Source: Microbacterium sp. XT11 (lineage in GTDB: Bacteria; Actinomycetota; Actinomycetes; Actinomycetales; Microbacteriaceae). Taken from it: DNA of 64,000 bases. Shown here one piece after another: positions 51,435-59,927 of this stretch; the stretch's first letter is position 1, and each line of letters starts with the position of its first letter. The translations under genes were made by a program, and so were the position numbers. The stretch lies in NCBI RefSeq assembly GCF_001513675.1, contig NZ_CP013859.1, forward strand, positions 2,977,081-3,041,080, given 5' to 3'. Under the pieces are notes generated by a model. That model worked only from the letters and a program-made list of their open reading frames with translations. It was not told the origin of the DNA and did no database searches.

Positions 51435-52832
51435 ATGCCACACTACGATGTCGTCGTCCTCGGTGCAGGTCCTGGCGGTTACGTCGCCGCCGTTCGCAGC
51501 GCGCAGCTGGGCCTGTCCACCGCCATCATCGAGGAGAAGTACTGGGGCGGTGTGTGCCTCAACGTGGGGTGCATCCCCTCCAAGGCGCTCCTGAAGAACG
51601 CGGAGCTCGCGCACACCCTCACGCACAAGGCCGACTTCTTCGGCATCTCGGGCGACTTCACTCTCGATTTCGGCAAGGCGTTCGACCGCAGCCGCGAGGT
51701 CGCCGCAGGCCGCGTCAAGGGCATCCACTTCCTGATGAAGAAGAACAAGGTCACCGAGTACGACGGCCGCGGCACCTTCACCGGCCCGAAGACCATCACG
51801 GTCGCCAAGTCCGACGGCACGACCGAGGAGGTCACCTTCGACAACGTCATCATCGCCACCGGCTCCACCGTGCGCCTCCTGCCCGGCGTGACGCTGAGCA
51901 AGAACGTCGTGACCTACGAGGAGCAGATCCTCACCCGCGACCTCCCCGAGTCGATCGTCATCGTCGGAGCGGGCGCGATCGGCATGGAGTTCGCCTACGT
52001 GCTGACGAACTACGGCGTGAAGGTCACGATCATCGAGTTCCTCGACCGCGCTCTCCCCAACGAGGACGCGGACGTCTCGAAGGAGATCGCCAAGCAGTAC
52101 AAGAACTACGGCGTCGACATCCTCACCTCGACCAAGGTCGAGACCGTCGTCGACAACGGGTCGAACGTCACGGTCACCTACACCGCGAAGGACGGCCAGC
52201 AGGGCTCGATCACCGCCGACAAGGTGCTCATGTCCATCGGCTTCGCCCCGAACGTCACCGGCTACGGCCTGGAGAACACGGGCGTGAAGCTCACGGAGCG
52301 CGGTGCGATCGAGATCGACGACTACATGCGCACGAACGTCGACGGCATCTACGCGATCGGCGACGTCACCGCCAAGCTGCAGCTCGCGCACGTCGCGGAG
52401 GCGCAGGGCGTGGTCGCGGCCGAGACCATCGGCGGCGCGGAGACGATGGCGCTCGGCGACTACCGCATGATGCCGCGAGCGACCTTCTGCTCGCCGCAGG
52501 TGGCGTCGTTCGGGCTCACCGAGCAGCAGGCCAAGGACGAGGGCCGCGAGATCAAGGTCGCGACCTTCCCGTTCATGGCCAACGGCAAGGCCCACGGCCT
52601 CGGCGAGCCCGTCGGGTTCGTCAAGCTCATCGCGGATGCCGAGCACCTCGAGCTCATCGGCGCGCACATGATCGGCCCGGATGTGTCGGAGCTCCTCCCC
52701 GAGCTGACGCTGGCTCAGAAGTGGGACCTCACGGCGCTCGAGCTCGCGCGCAACGTGCACACCCACCCGACGCTGTCCGAGGCCCTGCAGGAGGGCTTCC
52801 ACGGACTCGCGGGACACATGATCAACTTCTGA
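51435..52832 (+). CDS. lpdA: Dihydrolipoyl dehydrogenase
   Basis: The E3 subunit of the pyruvate and 2-oxoglutarate dehydrogenase complexes. The 465-residue protein has the FAD motif [19 protein letters not shown], the redox disulfide [13 protein letters not shown] (CxxxxC), NAD-binding [21 protein letters not shown], the second FAD site [17 protein letters not shown] and the C-terminal [13 protein letters not shown] with the catalytic His-Glu. The TAGGCT hexamer that overlaps the copC stop gives it its own promoter. GarA (50172) is a known regulator of the same complexes. Confidence 0.96.
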   Translation: MPHYDVVVLGAGPGGYVAAVRSAQLGLSTAIIEEKYWGGVCLNVGCIPSKALLKNAELAHTLTHKADFFGISGDFTLDFGKAFDRSREVAAGRVKGIHFLMKKNKVTEYDGRGTFTGPKTITVAKSDGTTEEVTFDNVIIATGSTVRLLPGVTLSKNVVTYEEQILTRDLPESIVIVGAGAIGMEFAYVLTNYGVKVTIIEFLDRALPNEDADVSKEIAKQYKNYGVDILTSTKVETVVDNGSNVTVTYTAKDGQQGSITADKVLMSIGFAPNVTGYGLENTGVKLTERGAIEIDDYMRTNVDGIYAIGDVTAKLQLAHVAEAQGVVAAETIGGAETMALGDYRMMPRATFCSPQVASFGLTEQQAKDEGREIKVATFPFMANGKAHGLGEPVGFVKLIADAEHLELIGAHMIGPDVSELLPELTLAQKWDLTALELARNVHTHPTLSEALQEGFHGLAGHMINF

Positions 52833-52843
52833 TCGCACCGCCT

Positions 52844-52878
52844 CGGGGCCCGGTCGCGCGTGGCGCGGCCGTGCCCCG
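52844..52878. terminator. Hairpin terminator between lpdA and the monooxygenase gene
   Basis: CGGGGCCCGGTCGCGC pairs with GCGCGGCCGTGCCCCG (15 of 16 pairs, one of them a wobble) around a GTG loop, 12 nt after the lpdA stop and 26 nt from the convergent monooxygenase stop. Confidence 0.7.
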
Positions 52879-52903
52879 TCGCGTCTGCCGATCGCGAACG
52901 CGG

Positions 52904-54028
52904 TCACACGCTGCGCATGGTGAGGAGACCCGTCGTCCATGCCCGCAGCGGAGGCGAGCCGAGGGCGCGCATCAACGCCTCCCGCGCCTGCAGCTGCACG
53001 CCGGATGCCGGTGTCCCCATGGCCATGTAGAACGTCGAGCGACCGTGGGCCGCTCGCGCGGCGCGGCGCGTCAGCCGCTCGTACCGGCGGAGATCCATCC
53101 GTCCGCGGTCGAAGCTCACCCGGATGCCGTCCGCGAGTCGAACCGCACCGACCCAGCCGAGGTTCATCCCCTGACCGCCGATCGGGCTCACCTCGTGCGC
53201 GGCGTCGCCGACGAGGACGACGCGTCCACGGACCAGCCGTTGCGCCGCATGCTGCCGCGCACGGAACGACACCGGGACCGCATCAGCCGGAACCGGTGCT
53301 GCGATGCCTGTCCTCCGCCGTATCTCCTCACGGAAGGCGACGGCCTCTGCGAGCTCCCCGCCCCGGTTCTCGCGCACGACCCATCGCCGGATCCCCCCTG
53401 GCAGGGGGAAGGACTCGACCAGCCCCAGCGGCTCGCAGTGCAGCACCGCACGCTCCGTCGGGGCGTGGTCTGCGACGTCGACCATGGCATAGCATCCGTC
53501 ACCCGGACGCGGGCGCCATCCGGCGGGGAAGAGCGCATCCCGGAGGGCGCTGTGCACGCCGTCGGCGATGACGGCCAGTCGCGCCGTCATCTCCCGCAAG
53601 CCGTGGTCTCCGTCGACCGAGACGCGGACGAAGTCCTGTTCATCGCGTATCGACCGCACGACATGCCCTGCGCGGAGGGCCCCCGTCGCCACGCGCTCGA
53701 GGCGCTCCCGCAGCAGCGCGTCTGTACACGCCTGCGGCAGCACGAGCACCGGCCGATCAGCAGGGAAATCCAGTGCCGCGAGGGTGCGCCCGCGGCTGCG
53801 GACCTCGCCGCCTGACAGCGCGAGGGCGTCACGGCGGACAACGGCCCCGAGGCCTGCCGCGTCAAGAGCGTCGAGACCGGGAGGATGGATGCCGATGGCT
53901 CGGCTGCGCCCCTCGACCTCGGCACGCCGCTCGCACACGAGGACGTCGATCTCGGACTGCGCGAGAAGACAGGCCAGGAGCAGGCCCACAGGGCCCGCGC
54001 CGACGATCACGACGTCATGGTCGGTCAT
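52904..54028 (-). CDS. FAD-dependent monooxygenase of the type III PKS operon
   Basis: A 374-residue PHBH-type flavoprotein. The FAD/NAD motif is DVVIVGAGPVGLLLACLLAQ, the middle motif is FRARQHAAQRLVRGR, and the FAD-ribityl motif is VLVGDAAHEVSPIGGQGMNLG. The gene overlaps the methyltransferase stop by 14 bp and is the last gene of the PKS operon. By analogy with the srs operon of Streptomyces griseus, it may hydroxylate an alkylresorcinol to a quinol. Substrate and regiochemistry cannot be read. ATG 54028. Confidence 0.85.
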   Translation of the reverse strand: MTDHDVVIVGAGPVGLLLACLLAQSEIDVLVCERRAEVEGRSRAIGIHPPGLDALDAAGLGAVVRRDALALSGGEVRSRGRTLAALDFPADRPVLVLPQACTDALLRERLERVATGALRAGHVVRSIRDEQDFVRVSVDGDHGLREMTARLAVIADGVHSALRDALFPAGWRPRPGDGCYAMVDVADHAPTERAVLHCEPLGLVESFPLPGGIRRWVVRENRGGELAEAVAFREEIRRRTGIAAPVPADAVPVSFRARQHAAQRLVRGRVVLVGDAAHEVSPIGGQGMNLGWVGAVRLADGIRVSFDRGRMDLRRYERLTRRAARAAHGRSTFYMAMGTPASGVQLQAREALMRALGSPPLRAWTTGLLTMRSV

Positions 54029-54737
54029 CGCCGGGCTCCCACCTCAGCTCCAGACGAGCAGGCATCCTCGTCGCCACGTGCCAGCCGGGCGGGACGGCGG
54101 CTCTCAGCTCCTCCGCGGTGTACGAACGGCGGATGCTGGTCAGCCCGTCGGCGCGGATGAACGAGCCGGCGAAGAGGTTCCCGGCGAACGGCAGGGTCGC
54201 CGCGGCGAACAGCGCGTACGCGGCGCGGCTCCGCGCGATGTCACGGTGCGCGACCAGGCCACCCGGGGCGACGAGCGCGCTGCTGTCGCGAAGCAGCGTG
54301 CGCAGCTCTTCGGCGGTCAGATGATGGAGCAGATGGTTCGAGAGGACGAGGTCGAAGCTGCGCCCCTCGGAGACGAGATCCCCGCTGAACGCGACACGAT
54401 AGGTGACGCCGGCTCCCGCACCGTTGCGTCGCGCCCAGGTCATGGCTCGTTCATCGGGGTCGAGCGCCGTGAGTTCGGCGGCGATCCCGTCCCGGCGCAG
54501 GCGACGGGCGAGGAAGCGGCAGAGGTCTCCGCCGCCGGCGCCGATGTCGAGGATCCGCAGCGGCCTCGTGCCCGCCCGCGGCCTCACATCACGCCGGTAG
54601 AGCGAAACGGGGGCGGATACGACCCTGTTGACCACGCCGAACCGGCGGTAGGTCTGCTCCAGCATCCGCAGGTCGGCGTCGGGTGCATCCATGAGCTCGC
54701 GGGCGCCGGTATCCCTGACGGTGAGATCAGGGTGCAT
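54015..54737 (-). CDS. Class I SAM-dependent methyltransferase of the type III PKS operon
   Basis: A 240-residue methyltransferase with motif I ILDIGAGGGDLCRFLARRL, LTALDPDERAMTWARR, SFDLVLSNHLLHHLTAEELRTLLRDS and LVAPGGLVAHRDI, the class I pattern of ubiquinone-type O- or C-methyltransferases. The 3' end overlaps the monooxygenase and the 5' end overlaps the PKS gene by 11 bp. The analogue SrsB of S. griseus is a different methyltransferase family, so chemistry may be similar but the enzyme is not homologous. ATG 54737. Confidence 0.85.
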   Translation of the reverse strand: MHPDLTVRDTGARELMDAPDADLRMLEQTYRRFGVVNRVVSAPVSLYRRDVRPRAGTRPLRILDIGAGGGDLCRFLARRLRRDGIAAELTALDPDERAMTWARRNGAGAGVTYRVAFSGDLVSEGRSFDLVLSNHLLHHLTAEELRTLLRDSSALVAPGGLVAHRDIARSRAAYALFAAATLPFAGNLFAGSFIRADGLTSIRRSYTAEELRAAVPPGWHVATRMPARLELRWEPGDDRP

Positions 54738-55893
54738 CGTCGATGGGAGCGACGACCGTCATGAGCGCGCTCTCCGCCGTCAGCCCCGGCCCGAAGGCCA
54801 TCGCCGCGACGCGTTCCCCGTCGCGCGCCCCCTCCTGTTCGAGGATGCGCTGGAGCACGAAAAGCACCGTCGCGCTCGACATGTTCCCCCTGGTGCGCAA
54901 GATCTCCCGCGCGGGTCGCAGTTGGCGGTCGTCGAGGCGGAGCCGCTCCTGCACCCGGTCGAGGATGCTGCGTCCGCCGGGGTGGATGGCCCAGTGCGCC
55001 ACGCGCTCGCCGACTCTGCCCTCATCGAACGCCGAGACGAGATCCTGCTCGCGTGCGTAGAGCGGTCGCAGCGCGCCGATGATGGTCTCGCCGATGATCT
55101 GAGGGACAGCGGTCGAAAGGATCATCTCGAAACCGCTGTCGCCGATGGTCCACGCCATGTCCTTCTCGCCATCCGGGGCGATCGCCGTGTGGAAGCCGTC
55201 GAGCTGCAGACCCGCCACCGGCGTGGGAAGGTCCCTCGCGGTGACGATGCCCGCCGCCGCCCCATCGGCGAACAGCGACGACGCCACGATCGTGTCCGGA
55301 TCCTCAGAAGAGCGCAGGTGCAGCGTGCAGAGCTCCACGCTCACCACGAGGACCACGGCGTCGGGGTCGGCGAGGCAGAACTGCCGGGCCGCCCGCAACG
55401 CAGGCATCGAGGCGTAACAGCCCATGAAACCGAGGTGATACCGCTGCACGCCGTCACCCATCCTGAGCGCACGCACGATCTCGTACTCCGGGCCTGGAGC
55501 GTGGAATCCCGTGCAGGACACCGTGATGACGTGGGTGACATCGGCGGCGACGAGATCCGGGTCGGCATCGAGGGAGCGTCGCGCCACCTCGACGAAGAGC
55601 CTCTTCGCCTCCCGTGTATAGACGTCGTTGCGCACCCGCGTCCCCGGTGCGAGCAGCTCGCGCGAGTCGCGGTCGAAGAACACCGGGTCGTCGGCGATGC
55701 GGTCGAGCGAGAGCTCGTCGATGACCGTGTGGCGGGTGTCGATTCCGGAGCCGTTGAACGAGGCGGCGACGATGCGCTGCGCAAGCCGGCCGATGCCGGG
55801 CTGGCCCGCGAACACGTCGCGGACCTCGTCTTGATGGAGCACGGTCTCCGGAACCATCGTCTCGAGGGAGCGGAGCACGGGAGTCGGCGTCAT
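54727..55893 (-). CDS. Type III polyketide synthase (chalcone/stilbene synthase family)
   Basis: A 388-residue homodimeric condensing enzyme. The catalytic triad is visible: Cys159 in GFMGCYASMPALRAA, His304 in WAIHPGGRSILD and Asn337 in RGNMSSATVLFVL, near the positions 164, 303 and 336 of chalcone synthase. Other motifs are VSCTGFHAPGPEYEIV and SLFADGAAAGIVTA. Products of relatives are alkylresorcinols or alkylpyrones. It starts an operon with methyltransferase and monooxygenase genes. The start at 55893 gives MTPTPVLRSLET; a longer frame adds 48 Arg-rich residues and is not chosen. The 199 bp upstream holds no clear promoter. Confidence 0.93.
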   Translation of the reverse strand: MTPTPVLRSLETMVPETVLHQDEVRDVFAGQPGIGRLAQRIVAASFNGSGIDTRHTVIDELSLDRIADDPVFFDRDSRELLAPGTRVRNDVYTREAKRLFVEVARRSLDADPDLVAADVTHVITVSCTGFHAPGPEYEIVRALRMGDGVQRYHLGFMGCYASMPALRAARQFCLADPDAVVLVVSVELCTLHLRSSEDPDTIVASSLFADGAAAGIVTARDLPTPVAGLQLDGFHTAIAPDGEKDMAWTIGDSGFEMILSTAVPQIIGETIIGALRPLYAREQDLVSAFDEGRVGERVAHWAIHPGGRSILDRVQERLRLDDRQLRPAREILRTRGNMSSATVLFVLQRILEQEGARDGERVAAMAFGPGLTAESALMTVVAPIDDAP

Positions 55894-56092
55894 GCGGCCA
55901 CTCAAGCACGCGGTACGACGCGACGGAAGGGGGTTGCGCTCGCGTGATCCGGAACCCGCTCTCCCCGGTTCGGCCGCATCCGAGCGCTCAGTCTCGACCG
56001 CGGCCCTCGAGCCGAGCGTCTGCGCGGGCGTGAACACGGGCGCATGCGCGGCGGCGCGGGCTGATCACGCGGGTGGACGTGTGGGTGCCTGC
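55894..56092. other. Intergenic region upstream of the PKS operon
   Basis: A 199-bp GC-rich gap before the PKS start (minus strand) and after the CYTH stop. I see no TANNNT element at a suitable distance, no hairpin and no conserved short gene. It probably carries the operon promoter, but I cannot point to it. Confidence 0.3.
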
Positions 56093-56725
56093 TCAGAAAC
56101 CCAGCGCACGCGCCAGCTTCGAGCCGGATGCCGCTTCCCGTCCTCCCGCCGCGAAGATTGCGCGCTCCGCTGCGGCGAACAGGACCTCGCGTGCGGCGGG
56201 GTCGGACGGAGCGGCCGGTCCGAGCTCGAACTCCCACTCCCGCCATTCACGTCGCACGTCCTGCCGGAGGTCGGTCGCGCGGACGTGGTCGTCGACGAAC
56301 TCCGCCACGACGCCGTCTGCTCCGGAGAGGTGATAGGCGGTGCGGTGGTTCTCGATGCGGGCGAGCGGGGACAGCTCGGCGCTCGTCCACCGGGCGAGCA
56401 CGGCGGACACCGGTTCGGGGACGGTGTCGTCGTCTCCGAGAGGCCAACCGATCTCGAGCCGCCCGTCCCCGTCGCGCGGGCCTTTGATGTGCCACCCGGC
56501 GTCGGGTCCGCCCGTGCGCCGGCGCAGTGCGACCCCGGCGCGGGACAACGCGGCATCCGCTGTGTCGAGATAACGCGCGTCCAGCTCTCGGACCTCACCT
56601 TCGGAGACCGTCGTGACACCGGGAAGACCATGCCAGTCCGGCAGTGGCGTGTTCTCATCGACGTCGTACTTGCGCTCGACTTCGACGGTGCGCGAGGGCT
56701 CCGAGCCGGTGGGAGCCTCAGTCAT
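56093..56725 (-). CDS. CYTH domain protein (triphosphate tunnel metalloenzyme)
   Basis: A 210-residue protein with the EVERKYDV motif (ExExK) of the CYTH family, which hydrolyse or bind triphosphates in a Lys/Arg/Glu-lined tunnel. Further acidic and basic residues are in YLDTADAALSRAGVALRRRTG, WHIKGPRDGDGRLEIGWPL and EWEFELGPAA. Many actinobacterial members have a CHAD domain; this one does not. It overlaps the upstream small gene by 8 bp. The substrate is not readable; inorganic triphosphate is one option. Confidence 0.85.
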   Translation of the reverse strand: MTEAPTGSEPSRTVEVERKYDVDENTPLPDWHGLPGVTTVSEGEVRELDARYLDTADAALSRAGVALRRRTGGPDAGWHIKGPRDGDGRLEIGWPLGDDDTVPEPVSAVLARWTSAELSPLARIENHRTAYHLSGADGVVAEFVDDHVRATDLRQDVRREWREWEFELGPAAPSDPAAREVLFAAAERAIFAAGGREAASGSKLARALGF

Positions 56726-56930
56726 CGGCCGGGTTGAGGTCTTCCAGCGCCTCGTCGTACCAGTAGTCGATCTCGGTGGGACCGTCGCCCTCCCCCGTGT
56801 TCTGCGCCTCGCCGCGGCGGTGGTACACCACCTGCGTCTCGCTGTACGGGACGATCAGCTTGTCGTCGACGTCGCCGAGGGGGATGATCTGCCCGTCGAG
56901 CGGGCCTCCGTGGAGTCGTGCGAGTGCCAT
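56718..56930 (-). CDS. Small conserved-style protein of unknown function
   Basis: A 70-residue soluble protein starting MALARLHGGPLDGQIIPL, a motif seen in many short actinobacterial proteins. The middle is LIVPYSETQVVYHRRG and the end is acidic (DEALEDLNPADD). No membrane helix. The stop overlaps the CYTH gene by 8 bp. TAGGGT-N6-ATG marks a leaderless start, so the small gene heads the pair. Function unknown. Confidence 0.75.
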   Translation of the reverse strand: MALARLHGGPLDGQIIPLGDVDDKLIVPYSETQVVYHRRGEAQNTGEGDGPTEIDYWYDEALEDLNPADD

Positions 56931-56936
56931 GTGCTC

Positions 56937-56942
56937 ACCCTA
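56937..56942 (-). promoter_or_regulatory. Candidate leaderless -10 hexamer of the small gene at 56930
   Basis: TAGGGT, then GAGCAC, then ATG on the minus strand. Confidence 0.5.
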
Positions 56943-56968
56943 ACGCCGACCGACGACATCGCGGAGGA

Positions 56969-57439
56969 TCAGCCTGCGGCGATGCCGATCACCGCGCCCA
57001 TGATCATCCACGGCCCGAAGGCGATGCGCGTCTCACCGTCGGCCCGGCGCAGCGCAAGGAGGACCAGGGCGTAGAGCGCTGCGAGCACGAAGGCCGACGC
57101 GGCTCCGATCGCGAGCTCCTGCCATCCGTGCCACGCGAGCACGAAGCCCAGGAGCGCCGCGAGCTTGACGTCTCCGCCGCCCAGGCCCGCTCTGCTCACG
57201 ATGCGCAGGAGCGTGAAGAAGCCCCCGAGGACCAGCAGCCCTGCGAGGGCGCGCAGCAACGCCGCCGCACTTCCGGTCAGGGCGGCGTCGGTCGCTGCCG
57301 CAACGAGGACGGCGGCAAGCGTCGGCAGAACGATGCGGTTGGGCAGCCGGTGGGTGCGCGCATCGATGATGAGGAGCCATGTGCCGATCGCCAGCAGGAC
57401 GAGGTGCGCGAGCACGACGAGGAGGGCGCGGATGTCCAT
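56969..57439 (-). CDS. A24 family prepilin peptidase
   Basis: A 156-residue integral membrane aspartyl peptidase of the CpaA/TadV type. The two catalytic Asp are in IIDARTHRLPNRIVLP and GLGGGDVKLAALLGF (GxGD), separated by about six helices. It lacks the N-terminal methylase of PilD, as in Tad systems. No pilin, ATPase or tadE gene is in this window, so it may serve a system elsewhere. ATG 57439 has TAGCCT-N6 upstream, a leaderless start. Confidence 0.88.
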   Translation of the reverse strand: MDIRALLVVLAHLVLLAIGTWLLIIDARTHRLPNRIVLPTLAAVLVAAATDAALTGSAAALLRALAGLLVLGGFFTLLRIVSRAGLGGGDVKLAALLGFVLAWHGWQELAIGAASAFVLAALYALVLLALRRADGETRIAFGPWMIMGAVIGIAAG

Positions 57440-57445
57440 GCGGGA

Positions 57446-57451
57446 AGGCTA
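57446..57451 (-). promoter_or_regulatory. Candidate leaderless -10 hexamer of the prepilin peptidase
   Basis: TAGCCT, TCCCGC, then ATG on the minus strand. Confidence 0.5.
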
Positions 57452-57568
57452 GGAGATCTGCGGGAGCCGTGTGTTCGGCCTGTGGATAAGCGCGCTGCCG
57501 TAGGCCCGCTCCGCGGCGCGAGGCGATGTCCGACGTTCGAACTATCGTCATCACGTCACTTGCTTTAT

Positions 57569-57584
57569 TCGTACATATCTTCGA
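57569..57584. promoter_or_regulatory. LexA box (SOS operator) upstream of the mutasome operon
   Basis: TCGTACATATCTTCGA matches the actinobacterial LexA consensus TCGAACN4GTTCGA at 10 of 12 fixed positions, with both outer TCG/CGA arms intact. It ends 10 nt before the imuA' start. The genes after it are known SOS targets in actinobacteria. Confidence 0.75.
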
Positions 57585-57594
57585 GGATGGATGC

Positions 57595-58392
57595 ATGGGG
57601 ATCGGGCTCGATGCGGTTGCGACGCTCTCTCCGACAGGCGATGTCCGCGCCGGAGAGGTCCTCCGGCTGCGCCGCGAGATCAGCCGCATGCAACGTCGCC
57701 GCAGCGACCAGCCGTTGCTCCCCCTCGCTCCGGCGCTCTCCGGCATCCTTCCCGATGAGGGGCTGCTGACGGGCGCCGCGTACTCCGTATCCCCTTCGCC
57801 GAGTCTGGTGCTCGCGCTGCTCAGCGCCGCATCGCAGAGAGGGCACTGGTGTGCGGTGGTGGGCATGCCCACGCTCGGGATCGAGGCGGCCTCCGCGTTC
57901 GGCATCGACCTGTCCCGGCTGATCCTCGTGCCCGAACCAGGCGAGCGCTGGTTGGCTGTGACCTCCGCGCTGGCCGAGGTGGTTCCCCTGATCGCCGTGC
58001 ATCCGGCGTCGCGCATGCGCGATGCCGACGTCTCGCGGCTCAACGCCCGGCTTCGCGACCGAGGCAGCACGCTGCTCGTCGCCGAGTCGCCCTCCGCAGG
58101 GGCATGGCCGCAGAGCGAGGGCACCATCCGCCTGCACGATCCGCACTGGCACGGTCTCGGCGAAGGGTGGGGACTGCTCTCCGACTGCACGGCGACCGTG
58201 ACAGCCCAGACCAGGCGCAGCCCACGGGCGTCGAGCGTGCTCGTGCGCCTGCCCGGCCCCAGCGGCACGATCGAGGCCGTGATGCCCGAGCTCACGGCGC
58301 TTCCCCTGCGGCGGCCCGAGCCCGCTCCGCCGCGCCCGTGGACGCCTGCAGCCGATGAGCGAGCGGCGAACGACTGGGCGGTGGCCGGATGA
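57595..58392 (+). CDS. imuA': ImuA'-like protein of the SOS mutasome
   Basis: A 265-residue RecA-fold-like accessory protein, assigned by position before imuB and dnaE2. It has an N-terminal segment GEVLRLRREISRMQRRR, a weak glycine-poor P-loop region (LTGAAYSVSPSPSLVLALLSAASQRGHWCAVVGMP) and acidic/Arg-rich ends; no full Walker A motif is seen. ATG 57595 follows GAGG and the LexA box; upstream in-frame codons extend into the box and are not used. The end overlaps imuB by 4 bp. ImuA' sequences diverge widely, so identity rests on context. Confidence 0.75.
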   Translation: MGIGLDAVATLSPTGDVRAGEVLRLRREISRMQRRRSDQPLLPLAPALSGILPDEGLLTGAAYSVSPSPSLVLALLSAASQRGHWCAVVGMPTLGIEAASAFGIDLSRLILVPEPGERWLAVTSALAEVVPLIAVHPASRMRDADVSRLNARLRDRGSTLLVAESPSAGAWPQSEGTIRLHDPHWHGLGEGWGLLSDCTATVTAQTRRSPRASSVLVRLPGPSGTIEAVMPELTALPLRRPEPAPPRPWTPAADERAANDWAVAG

Positions 58393-59927
58393 CCCCTCCG
58401 CTCCGCGTCCTCGTGCTGTGGTTCCCCGACTGGCCGCTGCGCGCAGCCCTCGGTGCCCCTCCTCCCCACCCGCCCACCGCACTGGTGCACGCGAACGCCG
58501 TGGTGGCCTGCACGGCGTCGGCGAGAGAGCACGGCGTGCGCACCGGCCAGAGACGCCGGGTCGCCCAGGGGCAGCTGCCCTCGCTGCAGATCCTCCCCCA
58601 CGACCCGAGCAGAGACGAGCGCGCCTTCCTCCCCGTGCTCCGCCTCATCGAGAAGCACGCACCGGGAACCTCTCTGCTGCGTCCTGGCCTGGCGGTGATG
58701 CGGGCGCGCGGAATCTCCCGCTATCACGGCGGCGAGGCCGAGGCGGCACGGGCGCTCCTCGGCGTCCTCCGCGAGGCCGGCTTCCCCGAGACCCGCATCG
58801 GCATCGCCGACGGACCCTTCACCGCAGAACTCGCCGCCAGAGGCCCAGAGCCGTGCACCGTCGTCCCGGCGGGCCGTGCCCGCGCGTTCCTGGCCCCGCT
58901 CCCCGTGTCCGTGCTCCGCGACGAGCAGCTGACCGGCCTCCTGACCCGCCTCGGCGTGCACACCCTCGGCGACTTCGCCGCGCTCGGCGAGATCGAGGTC
59001 CGTGATCGTTTCGGCGAGCGCGGCGCACGCCTGCATGCGCTCGCCGCCGGCGCCGACTCCCGCCCGCTGACCCCCCACGCTCCCGACCCCGAGCTCGCAC
59101 GCGCGGTGGAGTTCGAGCCGGCCCTGTCCGGCGCCGATCAGGTGGCCTTCGCGGTGAGGCAGACGGCGGATGCCGTGCTCCTCGCCCTGGGCGATGCCTC
59201 GGTCGTGTGCACCGAGGTGCGCATCGACCTCACCGATGACAACGGCACGGTCTACTCACGCACCTGGCTGCACCCGACCTGCTTCGACGCCGTCGACCTC
59301 GTCGACCGGGTGCGTTGGCAGCTCGAGGCGCTGGCGGGCGAATCGGCGAAGGCGCCCGTCGACGAAGCGCGCGCGTTCGGGGGGATCGTCGCGGTGCGCA
59401 TCGTGCCGACCGCGGTCGACGATGCCGCGCATCACCAGCCGGGACTGTTCGGCTCAGGCACAGATGAGCGCCTTCACCACGCCGTCTCCCGGGTGCAGAC
59501 GATGCTCGGCCACGAGGGGGTGGTCACGGCGGCCGTCTCCGGCGGACGCTGGCTCGCCGATCGACAGGTCCTCACTCCCTGGGGAGAGCGCACGGTTCCG
59601 CCACGCGATCCCGAGCGCCCGTGGCCGGGGAGCCTTCCCGACCCGGTGCCTGCGGAGGTGTTCCGTCCGCCGCGCCCGATCGGCGTGCAGGGTGCGGACG
59701 GGGCCCCGGTGGGGATCGACGAGCGTGGCGCGCTCTCTTCTCCGCCGGCGCACATCGACGGCGCGGCGGTGCGAGCCTGGGCCGGTCCGTGGCCCGTGCA
59801 CGAGCGGCTCTGGGATCGCGCCGAGGGGCGCGTGGGGCATCGTCTGCAGATCGTCGACGACCGCGATAGGGCATGGCTGGTGTTCCGAGCCGGCTCCCGC
59901 TGGTGGGCAGAGGGCAGGTACCGCTGA
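58389..59927 (+). CDS. imuB: ImuB, Y-family polymerase-like mutasome protein
   Basis: A 512-residue Y-family-like protein. It starts RVLVLWFPDWPLRAALG, where catalytic Y-family enzymes have a DxD-type motif; the acidic metal residues are not kept, as in mycobacterial ImuB, so it is probably an adaptor. A clamp-binding-like motif QPGLFG starts at residue 350, near the known ImuB site, and a second segment QVLTPWG lies at 393. The HhH region and little-finger domain follow about 170-340. It overlaps imuA' by 4 bp and dnaE2 by 1 bp. Confidence 0.88.
   Translation: MTPPLRVLVLWFPDWPLRAALGAPPPHPPTALVHANAVVACTASAREHGVRTGQRRRVAQGQLPSLQILPHDPSRDERAFLPVLRLIEKHAPGTSLLRPGLAVMRARGISRYHGGEAEAARALLGVLREAGFPETRIGIADGPFTAELAARGPEPCTVVPAGRARAFLAPLPVSVLRDEQLTGLLTRLGVHTLGDFAALGEIEVRDRFGERGARLHALAAGADSRPLTPHAPDPELARAVEFEPALSGADQVAFAVRQTADAVLLALGDASVVCTEVRIDLTDDNGTVYSRTWLHPTCFDAVDLVDRVRWQLEALAGESAKAPVDEARAFGGIVAVRIVPTAVDDAAHHQPGLFGSGTDERLHHAVSRVQTMLGHEGVVTAAVSGGRWLADRQVLTPWGERTVPPRDPERPWPGSLPDPVPAEVFRPPRPIGVQGADGAPVGIDERGALSSPPAHIDGAAVRAWAGPWPVHERLWDRAEGRVGHRLQIVDDRDRAWLVFRAGSRWWAEGRYR

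Noticed and set aside
57531..57545. The palindrome GTTCGAAC near the mutasome start as a second LexA box
   Set aside because: It has the arms in the wrong order and spacing for the TCGAAC-N4-GTTCGA consensus.
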